Source of the DNA: QFOX01 sp044237845
Lineage (GTDB): Bacteria > Pseudomonadota > Alphaproteobacteria > Rickettsiales > UBA3002
Assembly: GCA_044237845.1 (NCBI GenBank)
Contig: JBIIEL010000012.1
Span: forward strand, 1-56,491
Reading direction: 5' to 3'
DNA length: 56,491 nt
Shown here: positions 26,175-34,724 of the stretch, piece by piece
How the letters are laid out: each line of letters begins with the position of its first letter
Position numbering within the stretch: the stretch's first letter is position 1
Notes under the pieces: generated by a model
Seen by the model: the letters and a program-made list of their open reading frames with translations, nothing else
What the model was told of the DNA's origin: nothing
Databases searched by the model: none
Program-made: the position numbers and the translations under genes

Positions 26175-26852
26175 ATGTCGGATCTGCCTGAGAAAAAGGG
26201 AATCTCTGCTGATTGGGCGGTTGCGGAGGTGGATCAACTCTTCGCGGCGCTTGGCCATTATACGCGCTTTGTGGTGTTCAGTAAATGGTTCCTGATGCTA
26301 TTTGCGCTGGCCTTGGTGACGGTTCTGATTGCTTTGCCGCTCGTCAGCAAAGATCGCTCAGGCATTCGGATTTCATTTGTAGATAGCGCCACAAACACAG
26401 CAAAAGACGTTACACATCCAGTAATGAGTAACCCCGAATACCGTGGGACGGATGTGAAAGGGCAACAATTCAAAATAAATGGTATCCGTGCTACACAGGT
26501 AACACAAAACATGGTGAGCATCGAGCAGGTGGAGGCACAGTTGGTGACCGAAAGCGGCGGCTGGCGCTCGCTTGCTGCGGCGAATGCTAACTATGATCAG
26601 GCGGCCAAAACCATTGAACTGAGTGGGGATGTGACCTTGCTTGACGATCAGGGTTATAGTTTCACAACCCCCCAGGCGACGGTGGATATGAATAGCTCAA
26701 AAGTAACAGGGAAAGAGCGGATTACCGGAACGGGGCCGCTTGGTAACTTGCTTGCCAGCGGCTTCGAAATCATGGATAATGGCACACATATTACGTTTAC
26801 AGGCGGTGCCGAGCGGGTGCAGCTTCATATTGATCGGGCGAAGAAGAAATAA
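26175..26852 (+). CDS. lptC: LPS export protein LptC
   Basis: 225 aa. One transmembrane helix (about 36-58) anchors a periplasmic beta-jellyroll domain; the sequence after it (VKGQQFKINGIRATQVTQ and the later VTLLDDQGY, ATVDMNSSKVTG) matches LptC-like repeats. LptC links the LptB2FG transporter to the LptA bridge. It begins 3 nt after kdsD and is followed after 2 nt by lptA, which supports the call despite weak overall conservation of the family. Confidence 0.88.
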   Translation: MSDLPEKKGISADWAVAEVDQLFAALGHYTRFVVFSKWFLMLFALALVTVLIALPLVSKDRSGIRISFVDSATNTAKDVTHPVMSNPEYRGTDVKGQQFKINGIRATQVTQNMVSIEQVEAQLVTESGGWRSLAAANANYDQAAKTIELSGDVTLLDDQGYSFTTPQATVDMNSSKVTGKERITGTGPLGNLLASGFEIMDNGTHITFTGGAERVQLHIDRAKKK

Positions 26853-26854
26853 CG

Positions 26855-27418
26855 ATGAGCAACACAGGAATGATCCGGGTTTTAGGTGCAGTCGTCGCAT
26901 TATGCTTCAGCCATGCGGCGGTTGCGGCATTGGCGTCGTCTGACCAGCCGATCGAAATTTCCTCCGACACGCTTGATGTTTTTCAAAACGAACATAAGGC
27001 GGTGTTCAGCGGCAATGTGATTGCGGTGCAAGGCACCACCAATATGCGCGCGGGAAAAATGACGGTCTATTACCGCGATGGCGGCGATAAAAAAGCGGCA
27101 GCGCCAGCCGATGCAGGGCAAGGTATCTCGCGGATTGATGCAGAGGGCGCGGTGGTCTTCACCACCCCTAAGGAAACGGCGCAGGGCGATAAAGGCGTTT
27201 ATAACGTGGACACCGACACGATCGACCTGACGGGCGCGAATGTAACCCTCACTCGTGAGCAGAACGTGCTCAAAGGCACCCATCTCACCTATAATATGAA
27301 AACTGGGCGCAGCATGCTAACCTCTGGTAGCGGCCAGGTAACTGGCAGCGGCAGCAAAAAGACGCGGGTGCACGGACTGTTCGTGCCGAAGTCCGATAAA
27401 GGAAAGACTGGTCAATAA
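26855..27418 (+). CDS. lptA: LPS transport periplasmic protein LptA
   Basis: 187 aa. A signal peptide (hydrophobic 8-25, AVAA site) leads to an OstA/LptA domain starting IEISSDTLDVFQNEHKAVF; FSGNVIAVQG and LTGANVTLTREQNVLKG are typical repeats. LptA polymerises into the periplasmic bridge that carries LPS to LptDE. The stop codon overlaps the lptB ATG by one base, so the two are translationally coupled. Confidence 0.93.
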   Translation: MSNTGMIRVLGAVVALCFSHAAVAALASSDQPIEISSDTLDVFQNEHKAVFSGNVIAVQGTTNMRAGKMTVYYRDGGDKKAAAPADAGQGISRIDAEGAVVFTTPKETAQGDKGVYNVDTDTIDLTGANVTLTREQNVLKGTHLTYNMKTGRSMLTSGSGQVTGSGSKKTRVHGLFVPKSDKGKTGQ

Positions 27419-28305
27419 TGGCGGGTGATGATCACGGGAACGGGCTGGGAAATGATTGGCTAATCACGCCTGTTTCGGTGGCAGATCAGCCACCCCCCCC
27501 CGAATCGTTGGCGATACCACCGGTGGTGCCTTTCGTGGCCAACAACTCCGAGTTACCACAGAAGCCGATTCTGGTGGAGAAGAACTCTGGTCTGGTCGTG
27601 AATAACCTCGGCAAGCAATACGCCAAACGGCCAGTGGTGCGTAATGTGTCGCTCTCGCTGCAGCGGGGCGAGGCCGTGGGGTTGTTAGGGCCAAACGGGG
27701 CAGGGAAGACCACCTGTTTTTATATGATTACCGGGCTGGTAAAGCCGGACTATGGCACGATTTTTTATGACGGCACCGACATTACCAACTTGCCAATGTA
27801 TCGCCGCGCGCGCCTGGGTATTGGCTATCTTCCACAGGAGGCCAGCATTTTTCGTGGGCTGACGGTGGAACAGAATATCATGGCGGTGCTGGAAGTGAGC
27901 GTGCTTGATGTGGATCGCCGCCGCGTGATGTGTGATGAATTGTTGGCGGAATTCTCTATTACCCATTTGCGTAACGCGCCTGCGATTGCGCTTTCCGGCG
28001 GTGAACGTCGTCGTGCGGAAATTGCACGCGCACTGGCAGGTATGCCTTCGTTTATTCTGCTGGATGAACCGTTGGCGGGTATCGACCCGATTGCAATTTC
28101 GGATGTGCGCGATCTGGTGAAACATCTCAAAAATCGTGGCATCGGCGTACTGATTACCGACCATAACGTGCGTGAAACGTTGGATGTGATTGACCGCGCT
28201 TATATCATCCATGACGGCTCGGTGCTGATGGAAGGCACACCGTCGGATATCGTGAATAACGAGGAAGTGCGCCGCGTCTATCTGGGGCGCCAATTTTCGC
28301 TTTAA
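27418..28305 (+). CDS. lptB: LPS export ABC transporter ATPase LptB, N-terminally extended
   Basis: 295 aa, about 55 longer than usual at the N-terminus. The ABC domain runs from about residue 58: Walker A GPNGAGKTT (91-99), signature LSGGERRRAEIARAL, Walker B FILLDEPLAGIDP and the H-loop DHNVRETL. It powers LPS extraction by LptB2FG. The extension is Pro-rich and contains a run of nine C (27493-27501) coding PPPP. If that run is miscounted or slips, the true start could be an internal GTG around codon 53. Confidence 0.93.
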   Translation: MAGDDHGNGLGNDWLITPVSVADQPPPPESLAIPPVVPFVANNSELPQKPILVEKNSGLVVNNLGKQYAKRPVVRNVSLSLQRGEAVGLLGPNGAGKTTCFYMITGLVKPDYGTIFYDGTDITNLPMYRRARLGIGYLPQEASIFRGLTVEQNIMAVLEVSVLDVDRRRVMCDELLAEFSITHLRNAPAIALSGGERRRAEIARALAGMPSFILLDEPLAGIDPIAISDVRDLVKHLKNRGIGVLITDHNVRETLDVIDRAYIIHDGSVLMEGTPSDIVNNEEVRRVYLGRQFSL

Positions 28306-28359
28306 ATTGTGGTAATTTGGCAGCTTGAGTCGCAGGCCTATTTGCGCTAGTTTTATTCC

Positions 28360-29886
28360 ATGGTCGGATTGAAACAGGAATTTAGGCAGTCGCAGCAGTT
28401 GGTGATGACCCAGCAACTGCAGCAGTCGATCAAGCTGTTGCAGCTCTCAGCGATCGAGCTTCAGGAATTTATCGACGAAGAGATCGAAAAAAATCCCCTC
28501 CTTACCAAAGAAGAAAATGATTCCGATACGCCCGCCTCGCCGGAAGACGCGGGCGATGACGTTGGTGATGCGCCTGCAGGTGAGGGGGGGAGCGAGGAAG
28601 ACGCCATCCGCAGTGAAACGCGCGAGATTGACGTCTCGGACAAAGATTATTCCGTCGCGGAATCGCTGGAAGACGAGTCTTTCGGCGGGGAGTGGACAGA
28701 AGGCGACACCGTCAGCATCGGCGAGGTCACGGCGGGCGCGCATGGTTCATCCGGCGGGTATGACGGCGACGGCGAAGGCTTCGGTATCGAAGGTGCTAGC
28801 GCGCGAGAGCAAACGCTGCGCGAATATCTGATTGAACAAATTCACATGGATATCGCTGACCCGGTGGAACAGCGCATCGCCGAGCAACTGACCGACATGC
28901 TCGACGATGCGGGCTATCTGCGTGAGGATACTAGCGCCTTTGCAGAGACGCTTGGGCTCGCGAAGGCGGAGATTGATGCTATCGTCGTGCGCCTGCAGCA
29001 GTTCGAGCCGGCAGGGGTTTTTGCCCGCTCGCTCGCGGAATGCTTGCGCTTACAATTGGCGGATATGAACCGGCTCGACCCGGTGATGGAAATTTTCCTC
29101 GAGAATCTGGAAATGATGGGCAGTGGTGAGCTGAAAGCGCTGCAGAAGAAATGTGGTGTGGATGCTGAGGATTTTGCTCAGATGTTGGCGGATATTCGCC
29201 GCTGCAACCCGAAGCCAGCCATGGGTTTTGCAGCGGATGAATCGCAAGCCGTGATTCCGGATGTGATGGTACGCCGCGCGAAAAATGGCGGTTGGCATTT
29301 GGAGTTGAACCCAGATGCGCTGCCGCGCGTGCTGGTGAATCGCCATTATGCCTCGGATGTGGGGGCGCGGGCGACGGATAAAGAAGCCAAAAAATTCATG
29401 ACCGAGCAGCTCGCCAATGCGAACTGGCTCATCAAAGCGCTCGATCAGCGGGCGAATACCATCCTCAAAGTGGCGACGGAAATTGTCACCCAGCAGGACA
29501 AATTTCTGCAGCACGGCATTCGTTTCTTGAAACCGCTGGTGCTGAAAGACATTGCCGCTGCGGTGGGAATGCATGAGTCGACCATCAGCCGCGTGACCAC
29601 TGCGAAATTTATGGCCACGCCGCGCGGTACGCTGGAGCTGAAGTTTTTCTTTACCTCCTCCATCAACGCCTCGGCGGGCGCGAATGATTTTTCCAGCAAA
29701 ACGGTGATGTATTACATCAAAGAGCTGGTGACGAACGAAGGCCCTAAGGAAATCCTCTCTGACGATGCGATTGTAAAGCGCCTGAAAGACCGGAATATCG
29801 ACGTCGCGCGTCGTACCGTCACCAAATATCGCGAGGAAATGGGAATTCCATCCTCCGTCGTCCGCCGCCGTCAGAAGGCGGGTTAG
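28360..29886 (+). CDS. rpoN: RNA polymerase sigma-54 factor
   Basis: 508 aa. Region I (residues 1-48) is Gln/Leu-rich (QSQQLVMTQQLQQSIK), region II is acidic, the core-binding and DNA-binding domains follow, and the RpoN box ARRTVTKYRE lies at 483-492. Sigma-54 recognises -24/-12 promoters and needs an AAA+ activator. Its place after lptB is conserved in proteobacteria, but the usual next gene, hpf, is here displaced by two CpaF-type ATPases. Confidence 0.96.
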   Translation: MVGLKQEFRQSQQLVMTQQLQQSIKLLQLSAIELQEFIDEEIEKNPLLTKEENDSDTPASPEDAGDDVGDAPAGEGGSEEDAIRSETREIDVSDKDYSVAESLEDESFGGEWTEGDTVSIGEVTAGAHGSSGGYDGDGEGFGIEGASAREQTLREYLIEQIHMDIADPVEQRIAEQLTDMLDDAGYLREDTSAFAETLGLAKAEIDAIVVRLQQFEPAGVFARSLAECLRLQLADMNRLDPVMEIFLENLEMMGSGELKALQKKCGVDAEDFAQMLADIRRCNPKPAMGFAADESQAVIPDVMVRRAKNGGWHLELNPDALPRVLVNRHYASDVGARATDKEAKKFMTEQLANANWLIKALDQRANTILKVATEIVTQQDKFLQHGIRFLKPLVLKDIAAAVGMHESTISRVTTAKFMATPRGTLELKFFFTSSINASAGANDFSSKTVMYYIKELVTNEGPKEILSDDAIVKRLKDRNIDVARRTVTKYREEMGIPSSVVRRRQKAG

Positions 29887-30016
29887 TACCCTGTTATTTG
29901 ATTGCAAAAATCACGCAATTGACGAGAATCATTCAAATTGTCGCGGCCATTAACCAAAGTTTCATTCTTTTGCGCTAGGACTCAGTGAATAATACTAACA
30001 TGAGAGGATCATTCTA

Positions 30017-31234
30017 ATGAGTAGTATTTTGAAACAGACGGCTACGTCGCCCCAGCTTGTTACTCCGGAGATGTTTGCAGGGCAATTTGCCCATACAACA
30101 GCCCAAGAAGCATCTTTTAAAGCCAAGGCATCTACCCCAGAAGGAGGAAGTTGTCCTTTAACCGCTGCCAATTTTGTGATGCCTAACCTTGGTGTCCTTG
30201 ATCAGTTTATCGCGAATGACGCTGTCAATGATATCCTTGTGAATGGAACACAGAGTATTTATATTGATAGTCAAGGTAGGCTGACCGATTCAGGGGTTCG
30301 TTTTGAAACGGACGCTGAAACATGGGATGTCGCTGAGCGCATCATGGCGTCTGTTGGTTTGTTTTGGGTGCCGGAGCGTCCCATTATCGACACGCGGTTG
30401 CCAGATGGAAGCCGGGTAAATATTGTTGGTCCGCCGATTGCAGTGGATGGTGTTTCAATCTCTATTCGTAAATTTCCCAAGCAGCATGTGACCTTAGATA
30501 GAATGGCGGAGGGCGGTCAGCTCTCGCAAGAATTAGCGGTATTTCTAAAAGAATGTGCACGGATGCGTGTGAACATTGTCATTGCTGGTGGTACGAGTAC
30601 TGGAAAGACGACGTTATTAAATGCGCTTTCTGCAGCCATTCCTGAGGACGAGCGTATCGTGACTGTTGAGGATTCGGCAGAGTTGCGCCTGCAGCAGCCG
30701 CATGTCGTGCGGCTTGAGTCCAAGCCGTCACGCGTGACGGATGAAAAGAATATTCCAGAAGTTTCCACGCGCGACCTCATTAAGAACGCGCTGCGGATGC
30801 GGCCTGATCGCATTATCGTGGGCGAGTCGCGTGGGCCTGAGGCGTTTGATGTCTTGCAAGCAATGAATACGGGGCATGATGGCTCTATGACGACGCTGCA
30901 TGCCAACTCGTCGCGCGATGCATTGTCGCGCCTGGAAACGATGGTGATGTCGGCTATGCCAACATTGACGAGCAGAACGGTGCGTCAGCATATTACAAGC
31001 GCGCTTCATTTGGTGATTCAGATTACACGGCAGAAAGATGGCAAGCGTAGCATCAGCCATGTCACGGAAGTGTGTGGTATGGAGGGGGATACAGTCATTA
31101 TGCAGGATCTGGTCACCTATATTCCGCCTACAGCAAAGGGGCCTGGTGAATATCGTTGGGCACAAGGTTCTCCACGTAATCCAATGTTAATTGAAGCGGG
31201 CCGCATGGCCGGGTTTATGAAAGTGCTGCGTTAA
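30017..31234 (+). CDS. CpaF/TadA-type secretion ATPase, copy 1
   Basis: 405 aa, type II/IV secretion ATPase of the CpaF/TadA branch. It has an N-terminal domain with NDILVNGTQSIYID (71-84), the Arg-containing SISIRKF strand, Walker A GGTSTGKTT (191-199), Walker B DRIIVGESRG and the HANSSRDALSRLE motif. The usual GGTGSGKTT and GEVRG are altered to GGTSTGKTT and GESRG, still compatible with ATP binding. Such ATPases drive Flp/Tad pilus assembly, but no other tad gene is in the window. The DNA is AT-richer than the second copy. Confidence 0.85.
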   Translation: MSSILKQTATSPQLVTPEMFAGQFAHTTAQEASFKAKASTPEGGSCPLTAANFVMPNLGVLDQFIANDAVNDILVNGTQSIYIDSQGRLTDSGVRFETDAETWDVAERIMASVGLFWVPERPIIDTRLPDGSRVNIVGPPIAVDGVSISIRKFPKQHVTLDRMAEGGQLSQELAVFLKECARMRVNIVIAGGTSTGKTTLLNALSAAIPEDERIVTVEDSAELRLQQPHVVRLESKPSRVTDEKNIPEVSTRDLIKNALRMRPDRIIVGESRGPEAFDVLQAMNTGHDGSMTTLHANSSRDALSRLETMVMSAMPTLTSRTVRQHITSALHLVIQITRQKDGKRSISHVTEVCGMEGDTVIMQDLVTYIPPTAKGPGEYRWAQGSPRNPMLIEAGRMAGFMKVLR

Positions 31235-31235
31235 T

Positions 31236-32459
31236 ATGGCTGATGACCTCACACAAAGAATCGCCGTTCTTGAGGCGCAACTTGAATCACTCCGTACGGT
31301 TTTCGTGGATGAAGAAAAGCCCGTCCTGCATTCTGCCTCAGCACGCGTTGATTTGGGAGAGGCGCTTGGTCAGGCCATTGTAGAGCTTGCACCTCTGAAG
31401 TCGTTGCTGGATGATGAGACCATCACGGATATACTGATTAATGGCCCGTCGCGCGTGTTTATTGAGCGTGATGGAAAGCTGGAACTAACGGATGTCACGT
31501 TTTCAAGTGACGAAAATGTATTCAAAGTGGCTGAGGCAATTGCAAACCGCGTAGGGCGCACAGTCAATATTAAGCGGCCACTGCTTGATGCAAGATTACC
31601 GGATGGAAGCCGCGTCAACATCATCGCGCCGCCGCTTGCGGTAGATGGCACTTCTATTTCTATTCGTAAGTTTACCAAAAATAGTGTGACACTCGACCGT
31701 ATGGCAACCCAAGGCAATATGTCATCTGCGCTCGCGGATTTTCTAAAAGTCATCGGCCGCTGTCGCCTAAACATCGTTATTTCTGGAGGAACAGGTTCAG
31801 GTAAAACGACGTTGCTTAATGCGGTGTCGGAATTTATTGATCATCGTGAACGCGTGGTAACGATCGAGGACGCGGCAGAGCTTCGTCTGCAGCAGCCTCA
31901 TGTGGTACGCCTTGAGACACGTCCGATGCGACTCTCCCACCAAGAGGATGAAGTTAGCATCCGTGATTTAATGAAGAACGCGTTGCGGATGCGGCCAGAT
32001 CGAATCATCGTGGGTGAGGTGCGTGGCGCCGAAGCCTTCGACATGATGCAGGCGATGAATACCGGCCATGAGGGGTCGCTTACCACGATTCACGCGAATC
32101 ACCCGCGTGATGCGCTGGCGCGACTAGAGAATATGATCGCGATGGCAAATTTAAATCTTCCACATCAGGCGATACGGGCGCAGGTGGCATCTGCGATAAA
32201 TCTATTTGTGCAAATCAGCCGTATGCGCGATGGGCATCGCCGTATTACACAGGTGAGCGAAATATGTGGTATGGAGGGTGACATCATCACCATGCAGGAT
32301 ATTTTTACTTATCAAAATAAAGGGGATGGCCCTGATGGCAAGCTGATCGGTGAGTTTAAATGGACAGGGATCATGCCGCGCTTCTTGCGGCGGGCCGCCT
32401 ATTATGGCGAGTCTGACAGGCTATCTGCGGCACTGGGTGTCAAACTGCCCAAACTTTAG
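31236..32459 (+). CDS. CpaF/TadA-type secretion ATPase, copy 2
   Basis: 407 aa, starting 1 nt after the first copy's stop and clearly paralogous along the whole length. It keeps canonical motifs: ITDILINGPSRVFIE (63-77), SISIRKF, Walker A GGTGSGKTT (184-192), RIIVGEVRGAEAFD and HANHPRDALARLE. The N-terminus has a short coiled-coil (AVLEAQLESLR). It is probably the fully active member of a hetero-oligomeric or functionally split pair. The partner membrane proteins (TadB/TadC-like) must lie elsewhere. Confidence 0.87.
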   Translation: MADDLTQRIAVLEAQLESLRTVFVDEEKPVLHSASARVDLGEALGQAIVELAPLKSLLDDETITDILINGPSRVFIERDGKLELTDVTFSSDENVFKVAEAIANRVGRTVNIKRPLLDARLPDGSRVNIIAPPLAVDGTSISIRKFTKNSVTLDRMATQGNMSSALADFLKVIGRCRLNIVISGGTGSGKTTLLNAVSEFIDHRERVVTIEDAAELRLQQPHVVRLETRPMRLSHQEDEVSIRDLMKNALRMRPDRIIVGEVRGAEAFDMMQAMNTGHEGSLTTIHANHPRDALARLENMIAMANLNLPHQAIRAQVASAINLFVQISRMRDGHRRITQVSEICGMEGDIITMQDIFTYQNKGDGPDGKLIGEFKWTGIMPRFLRRAAYYGESDRLSAALGVKLPKL

Positions 32460-32578
32460 CCATAAGTAATTCCGCGCACTCCTATGGGATAGCTCTTGGC
32501 TATTTCCTGCAAACGGAGTATCATTAAGCTAAGAAATTCATCTATTTATTCTTCAACTTCCCAACCAAAGAGGAACCT

Positions 32579-33163
32579 ATGCAATTTCATATTTCTGGCC
32601 GGCATGTTGACCTTGGTGAGGCATTTCAAACGCATGTGGAAAAGCGCCTCAGCGATGGTCTGAGCAAATATTTGGATCGTATTGTGAGCGTGGATGTTGT
32701 CGTTTCAAAAGAAGCGCACCACCAATTTCGTGTCGATATACATGGGAATACCGGAACGCATTCAGGCATCGTTCTGAAAAGTCAAGGTAACGCCAGCGAG
32801 GTGTACGCCGCGTTTGACGACGCTGCAACCAAAGTGGAAAAACAACTGCGCCGCTATAAGCGCCGCCTGACGGATCACCACGCACATGACAAAAACGCTG
32901 CGCGTGCGCTCAATGCACGTAAATATGTGTTGAAGCCAGAAGATGATTCGGCAGAGCTTGACGAAAAGGGCGCGCCAGTCGTGGTGGCTGAGAAGCCAAC
33001 GAATATTCAAACCCTCACCGTGAGCCAGGCCGTAATGAAAATGGACTTGGCCGATTTGCCCGCACTGATGTTCTTCAATGCCGGTAACGGACGAGTGAAT
33101 GTGGTGTATCGCCGTGTGGATGGTAATATCTCCTGGGTTGACCCCGAAGAAGCTGCAGCTTAG
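32579..33163 (+). CDS. hpf: Ribosome hibernation promoting factor, long form
   Basis: 194 aa, long HPF. The N-terminal ribosome-binding domain (1-100; MQFHISGRHVDLGEAF) sits in the mRNA/tRNA path, and the C-terminal domain (about 140-190; SQAVMKMDLADLPALMFFNA) dimerises ribosomes into 100S particles in stationary phase. In most proteobacteria hpf follows rpoN directly; here it follows the two inserted ATPase genes and a 119-nt intergenic region, so it probably has its own promoter. Confidence 0.94.
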   Translation: MQFHISGRHVDLGEAFQTHVEKRLSDGLSKYLDRIVSVDVVVSKEAHHQFRVDIHGNTGTHSGIVLKSQGNASEVYAAFDDAATKVEKQLRRYKRRLTDHHAHDKNAARALNARKYVLKPEDDSAELDEKGAPVVVAEKPTNIQTLTVSQAVMKMDLADLPALMFFNAGNGRVNVVYRRVDGNISWVDPEEAAA

Positions 33164-33195
33164 CCTCCTCTAACATTCTCACTCAAAGAGGCTCT

Positions 33196-33660
33196 ATGAA
33201 CGATCAGGCACCACTGCACGGTTCTGCTTTTGCATATATGGGAACGGGGTGCCTTGTCATTGGTGCATCTGGAACGGGTAAGTCACGTATTACTGCAGAA
33301 GCGATGATGATGGGTGCAAAGCTCATCGCCGATGACCGAGTTGCCTTACAGCCGATGATGGGTATGGTCGCCATCGCCCAACTACCAGAGCTTGCGGGAA
33401 TTCTTGAGTTGCGTGGTATGGGGCTTATTCGGATGAATGATACCACCTCCAAGCATGTACTGCATTTGGTAATAGAACTTGACCCAACGGCGGGAGATCG
33501 TCTTCCAGAGCTACAAAAACGCCAGTTTCTGGGGATTGATGTGCCGTATTTGCGCCTGGCGCCGGCACCCCAGACATCAGCCGCGTTGATCCTGCATTAT
33601 CTGAAAGCGATGCAGGAAGGTCGCGTGCTGCCGACGGATTGGAAGCCGAAGTCAGTTTAG
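33196..33660 (+). CDS. hprK: HPr kinase/phosphorylase, short alphaproteobacterial form
   Basis: 154 aa: only the catalytic domain, as usual in alphaproteobacteria. Walker A GASGTGKS (23-30), the following IADDRVAL and GILELRGMGLI, which match the HprK signature. It phosphorylates the regulatory serine of HPr and reverses this, linking metabolism to regulation. Genes for EIIA-Man and HPr follow. It occupies the place where ptsN is often found after hpf. Confidence 0.92.
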   Translation: MNDQAPLHGSAFAYMGTGCLVIGASGTGKSRITAEAMMMGAKLIADDRVALQPMMGMVAIAQLPELAGILELRGMGLIRMNDTTSKHVLHLVIELDPTAGDRLPELQKRQFLGIDVPYLRLAPAPQTSAALILHYLKAMQEGRVLPTDWKPKSV

Positions 33661-33707
33661 CATCACAAACTATTGCAATCCGGCGCATTTGGGCGTAGTT
33701 CATCACT

Positions 33708-34112
33708 ATGATCGGGATTATCATCATCACTCATGGTGGGCTTGGCGCTGAGCTTATTGCGGTGGCCGAGCACGTGGTTGGACGTCAGCCGGATTTAGTC
33801 GCAGTAGCGATCGGTCCTGAGGATGATATCGAAAGTCGTCGCAACGACATTCTCTCAAAAATTACGCAGGTCGATAAGGGTGATGGAGTCGCTATACTCA
33901 CCGATATGTTTGGTGGTACGCCGTCGAACCTTGCCATTTCGGTTATGACGCCAGGTAAGGTGGAAGTGCTCGCCGGCGCGAACGTGCCAATGCTGATTAA
34001 GCTGACTAGTGTGCGTGATAGTCTTACGCTGCTTGATGCGGTGATGGCCGCGCAGGAAGCTGGGCGCAAGTACATCAACGTAGCCAGCAGCCTGCTGAAG
34101 AAGGCAAGCTAA
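33708..34112 (+). CDS. PTS EIIA component, mannose family
   Basis: 134 aa, mannose-type EIIA with the phosphorylatable histidine H9 in IIITHGGLGAEL and the conserved DMFGGTPSNLA. No EIIB, EIIC or EIID genes are nearby, so it is likely regulatory, as in the alphaproteobacterial HprK-EIIA-HPr set. Its stop codon overlaps the HPr start by one base (34112). Confidence 0.93.
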   Translation: MIGIIIITHGGLGAELIAVAEHVVGRQPDLVAVAIGPEDDIESRRNDILSKITQVDKGDGVAILTDMFGGTPSNLAISVMTPGKVEVLAGANVPMLIKLTSVRDSLTLLDAVMAAQEAGRKYINVASSLLKKAS

Positions 34113-34408
34113 TGGCCATTGCCCGGGCGACGATCTGTAATAAAAAAGGCCTTCATGCGCGCGCGGCGGCGAAGCTGGTGAAGGCCGCTTCTGCATTTCC
34201 TGAAGCGTCGATTGAGGTGTGGCGACTGCCGCGCGCGAATGAACATCGCGATGCGGTGAAGGCGGGGGCGACATCCATCCTTAGCCTGCTGATGCTGGCG
34301 GCCGATCTCGGTGCGACGGTCGAGCTTCATGCGGAGGGCGCGCGCTCTGAAGAGGCGCTGTCAGAAATCGTAGCGCTGATCGAGCGCCGATTTGACGAAG
34401 AAGAGTAG
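34112..34408 (+). CDS. ptsH: Phosphocarrier protein HPr
   Basis: 98 aa. H15 in NKKGLHARAA is the site phosphorylated by enzyme I; S55 in GATSILSLLML corresponds to the regulatory serine targeted by HprK. It is translationally coupled to the EIIA gene. No enzyme I gene is in the window. Downstream comes an AT-rich region with DnaA- and CtrA-like sites. Confidence 0.94.
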   Translation: MAIARATICNKKGLHARAAAKLVKAASAFPEASIEVWRLPRANEHRDAVKAGATSILSLLMLAADLGATVELHAEGARSEEALSEIVALIERRFDEEE

Positions 34409-34480
34409 TTATCCACAGAGATAGATCAAAAATTATTCACCTTTTCATTAAATGCGCGTCAATTGGATCCACATCTGTGG
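34409..34480. other. AT-rich segment with DnaA-box and CtrA-like motifs
   Basis: Contains a perfect DnaA box TTATCCACA (34409-34417), a one-mismatch copy TTATTCACC (34433-34441), TTGGATCCACA (34463-34473) merging into the palindrome CCACATCTGTGG (34469-34480), and TTAA-N7-TCAA (34448-34462), one mismatch from the CtrA site. Such overlap of DnaA and CtrA sites is known from the Caulobacter origin, but the number of boxes is small; a DnaA/CtrA-regulated promoter is as likely as an origin. Confidence 0.35.
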
Positions 34481-34538
34481 CTTGGCTGCGGCCATGTTCA
34501 AAAAAGTCAAGGCTACAGCAAAAAATAAAAGATAATAC

Positions 34539-34566
34539 TTGACCTTGTTTGTGGTTGAACTATGAA
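34539..34566 (+). promoter_or_regulatory. Sigma-70-like promoter of the structured RNA / DUF465 unit
   Basis: TTGACC (34539-34544), a 16-nt spacer, and TATGAA (34561-34566). Transcription would start near 34573, giving a roughly 150-nt leader that includes the folded segment at 34601-34690. Confidence 0.5.
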
Positions 34567-34600
34567 GGCCGATTTGCTTTTATTGGTATGTCGTTGAGAC

Positions 34601-34690
34601 AACCCCAAACCTCCGCACCACGGATCTGAAAGCGCCTTCCGCCTTTGCGCGGGTGGCAGGTCAGATGGTTCTGCGGAGGGCTTGAGGGTT
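34601..34690 (+). ncRNA. Structured RNA segment, rod-like, unidentified
   Basis: A nested, interrupted helix: AACCC/GGGTT (34601-34605/34686-34690), CCTCCGCA/TGCGGAGG (34610-34617/34672-34679), ATCTGA/TCAGAT (34624-34629/34661-34666) and GCGC/GCGC (34632-34635/34647-34650). It could be a small stable RNA or the 5' leader of the DUF465 gene. I looked for the SRP GGAAG-type tetraloop and for tmRNA and RNase P signatures and did not find them. Confidence 0.45.
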
Positions 34691-34724
34691 TAGGTTCATC
34701 TGCAGGCAAAAGGTAGGTATTCAT

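Noticed and set aside
32498..32514. TGGCTATTTCCTGCA as a sigma-54 promoter of hpf
   Set aside because: Only 9 nt separate the GG and GC dinucleotides; sigma-54 needs 10, and the -24 element is poor.
34601..34690. SRP RNA, tmRNA or RNase P RNA
   Set aside because: The GGAAG-type SRP loop, the tmRNA tRNA-like ends and the RNase P core sequences are not visible.
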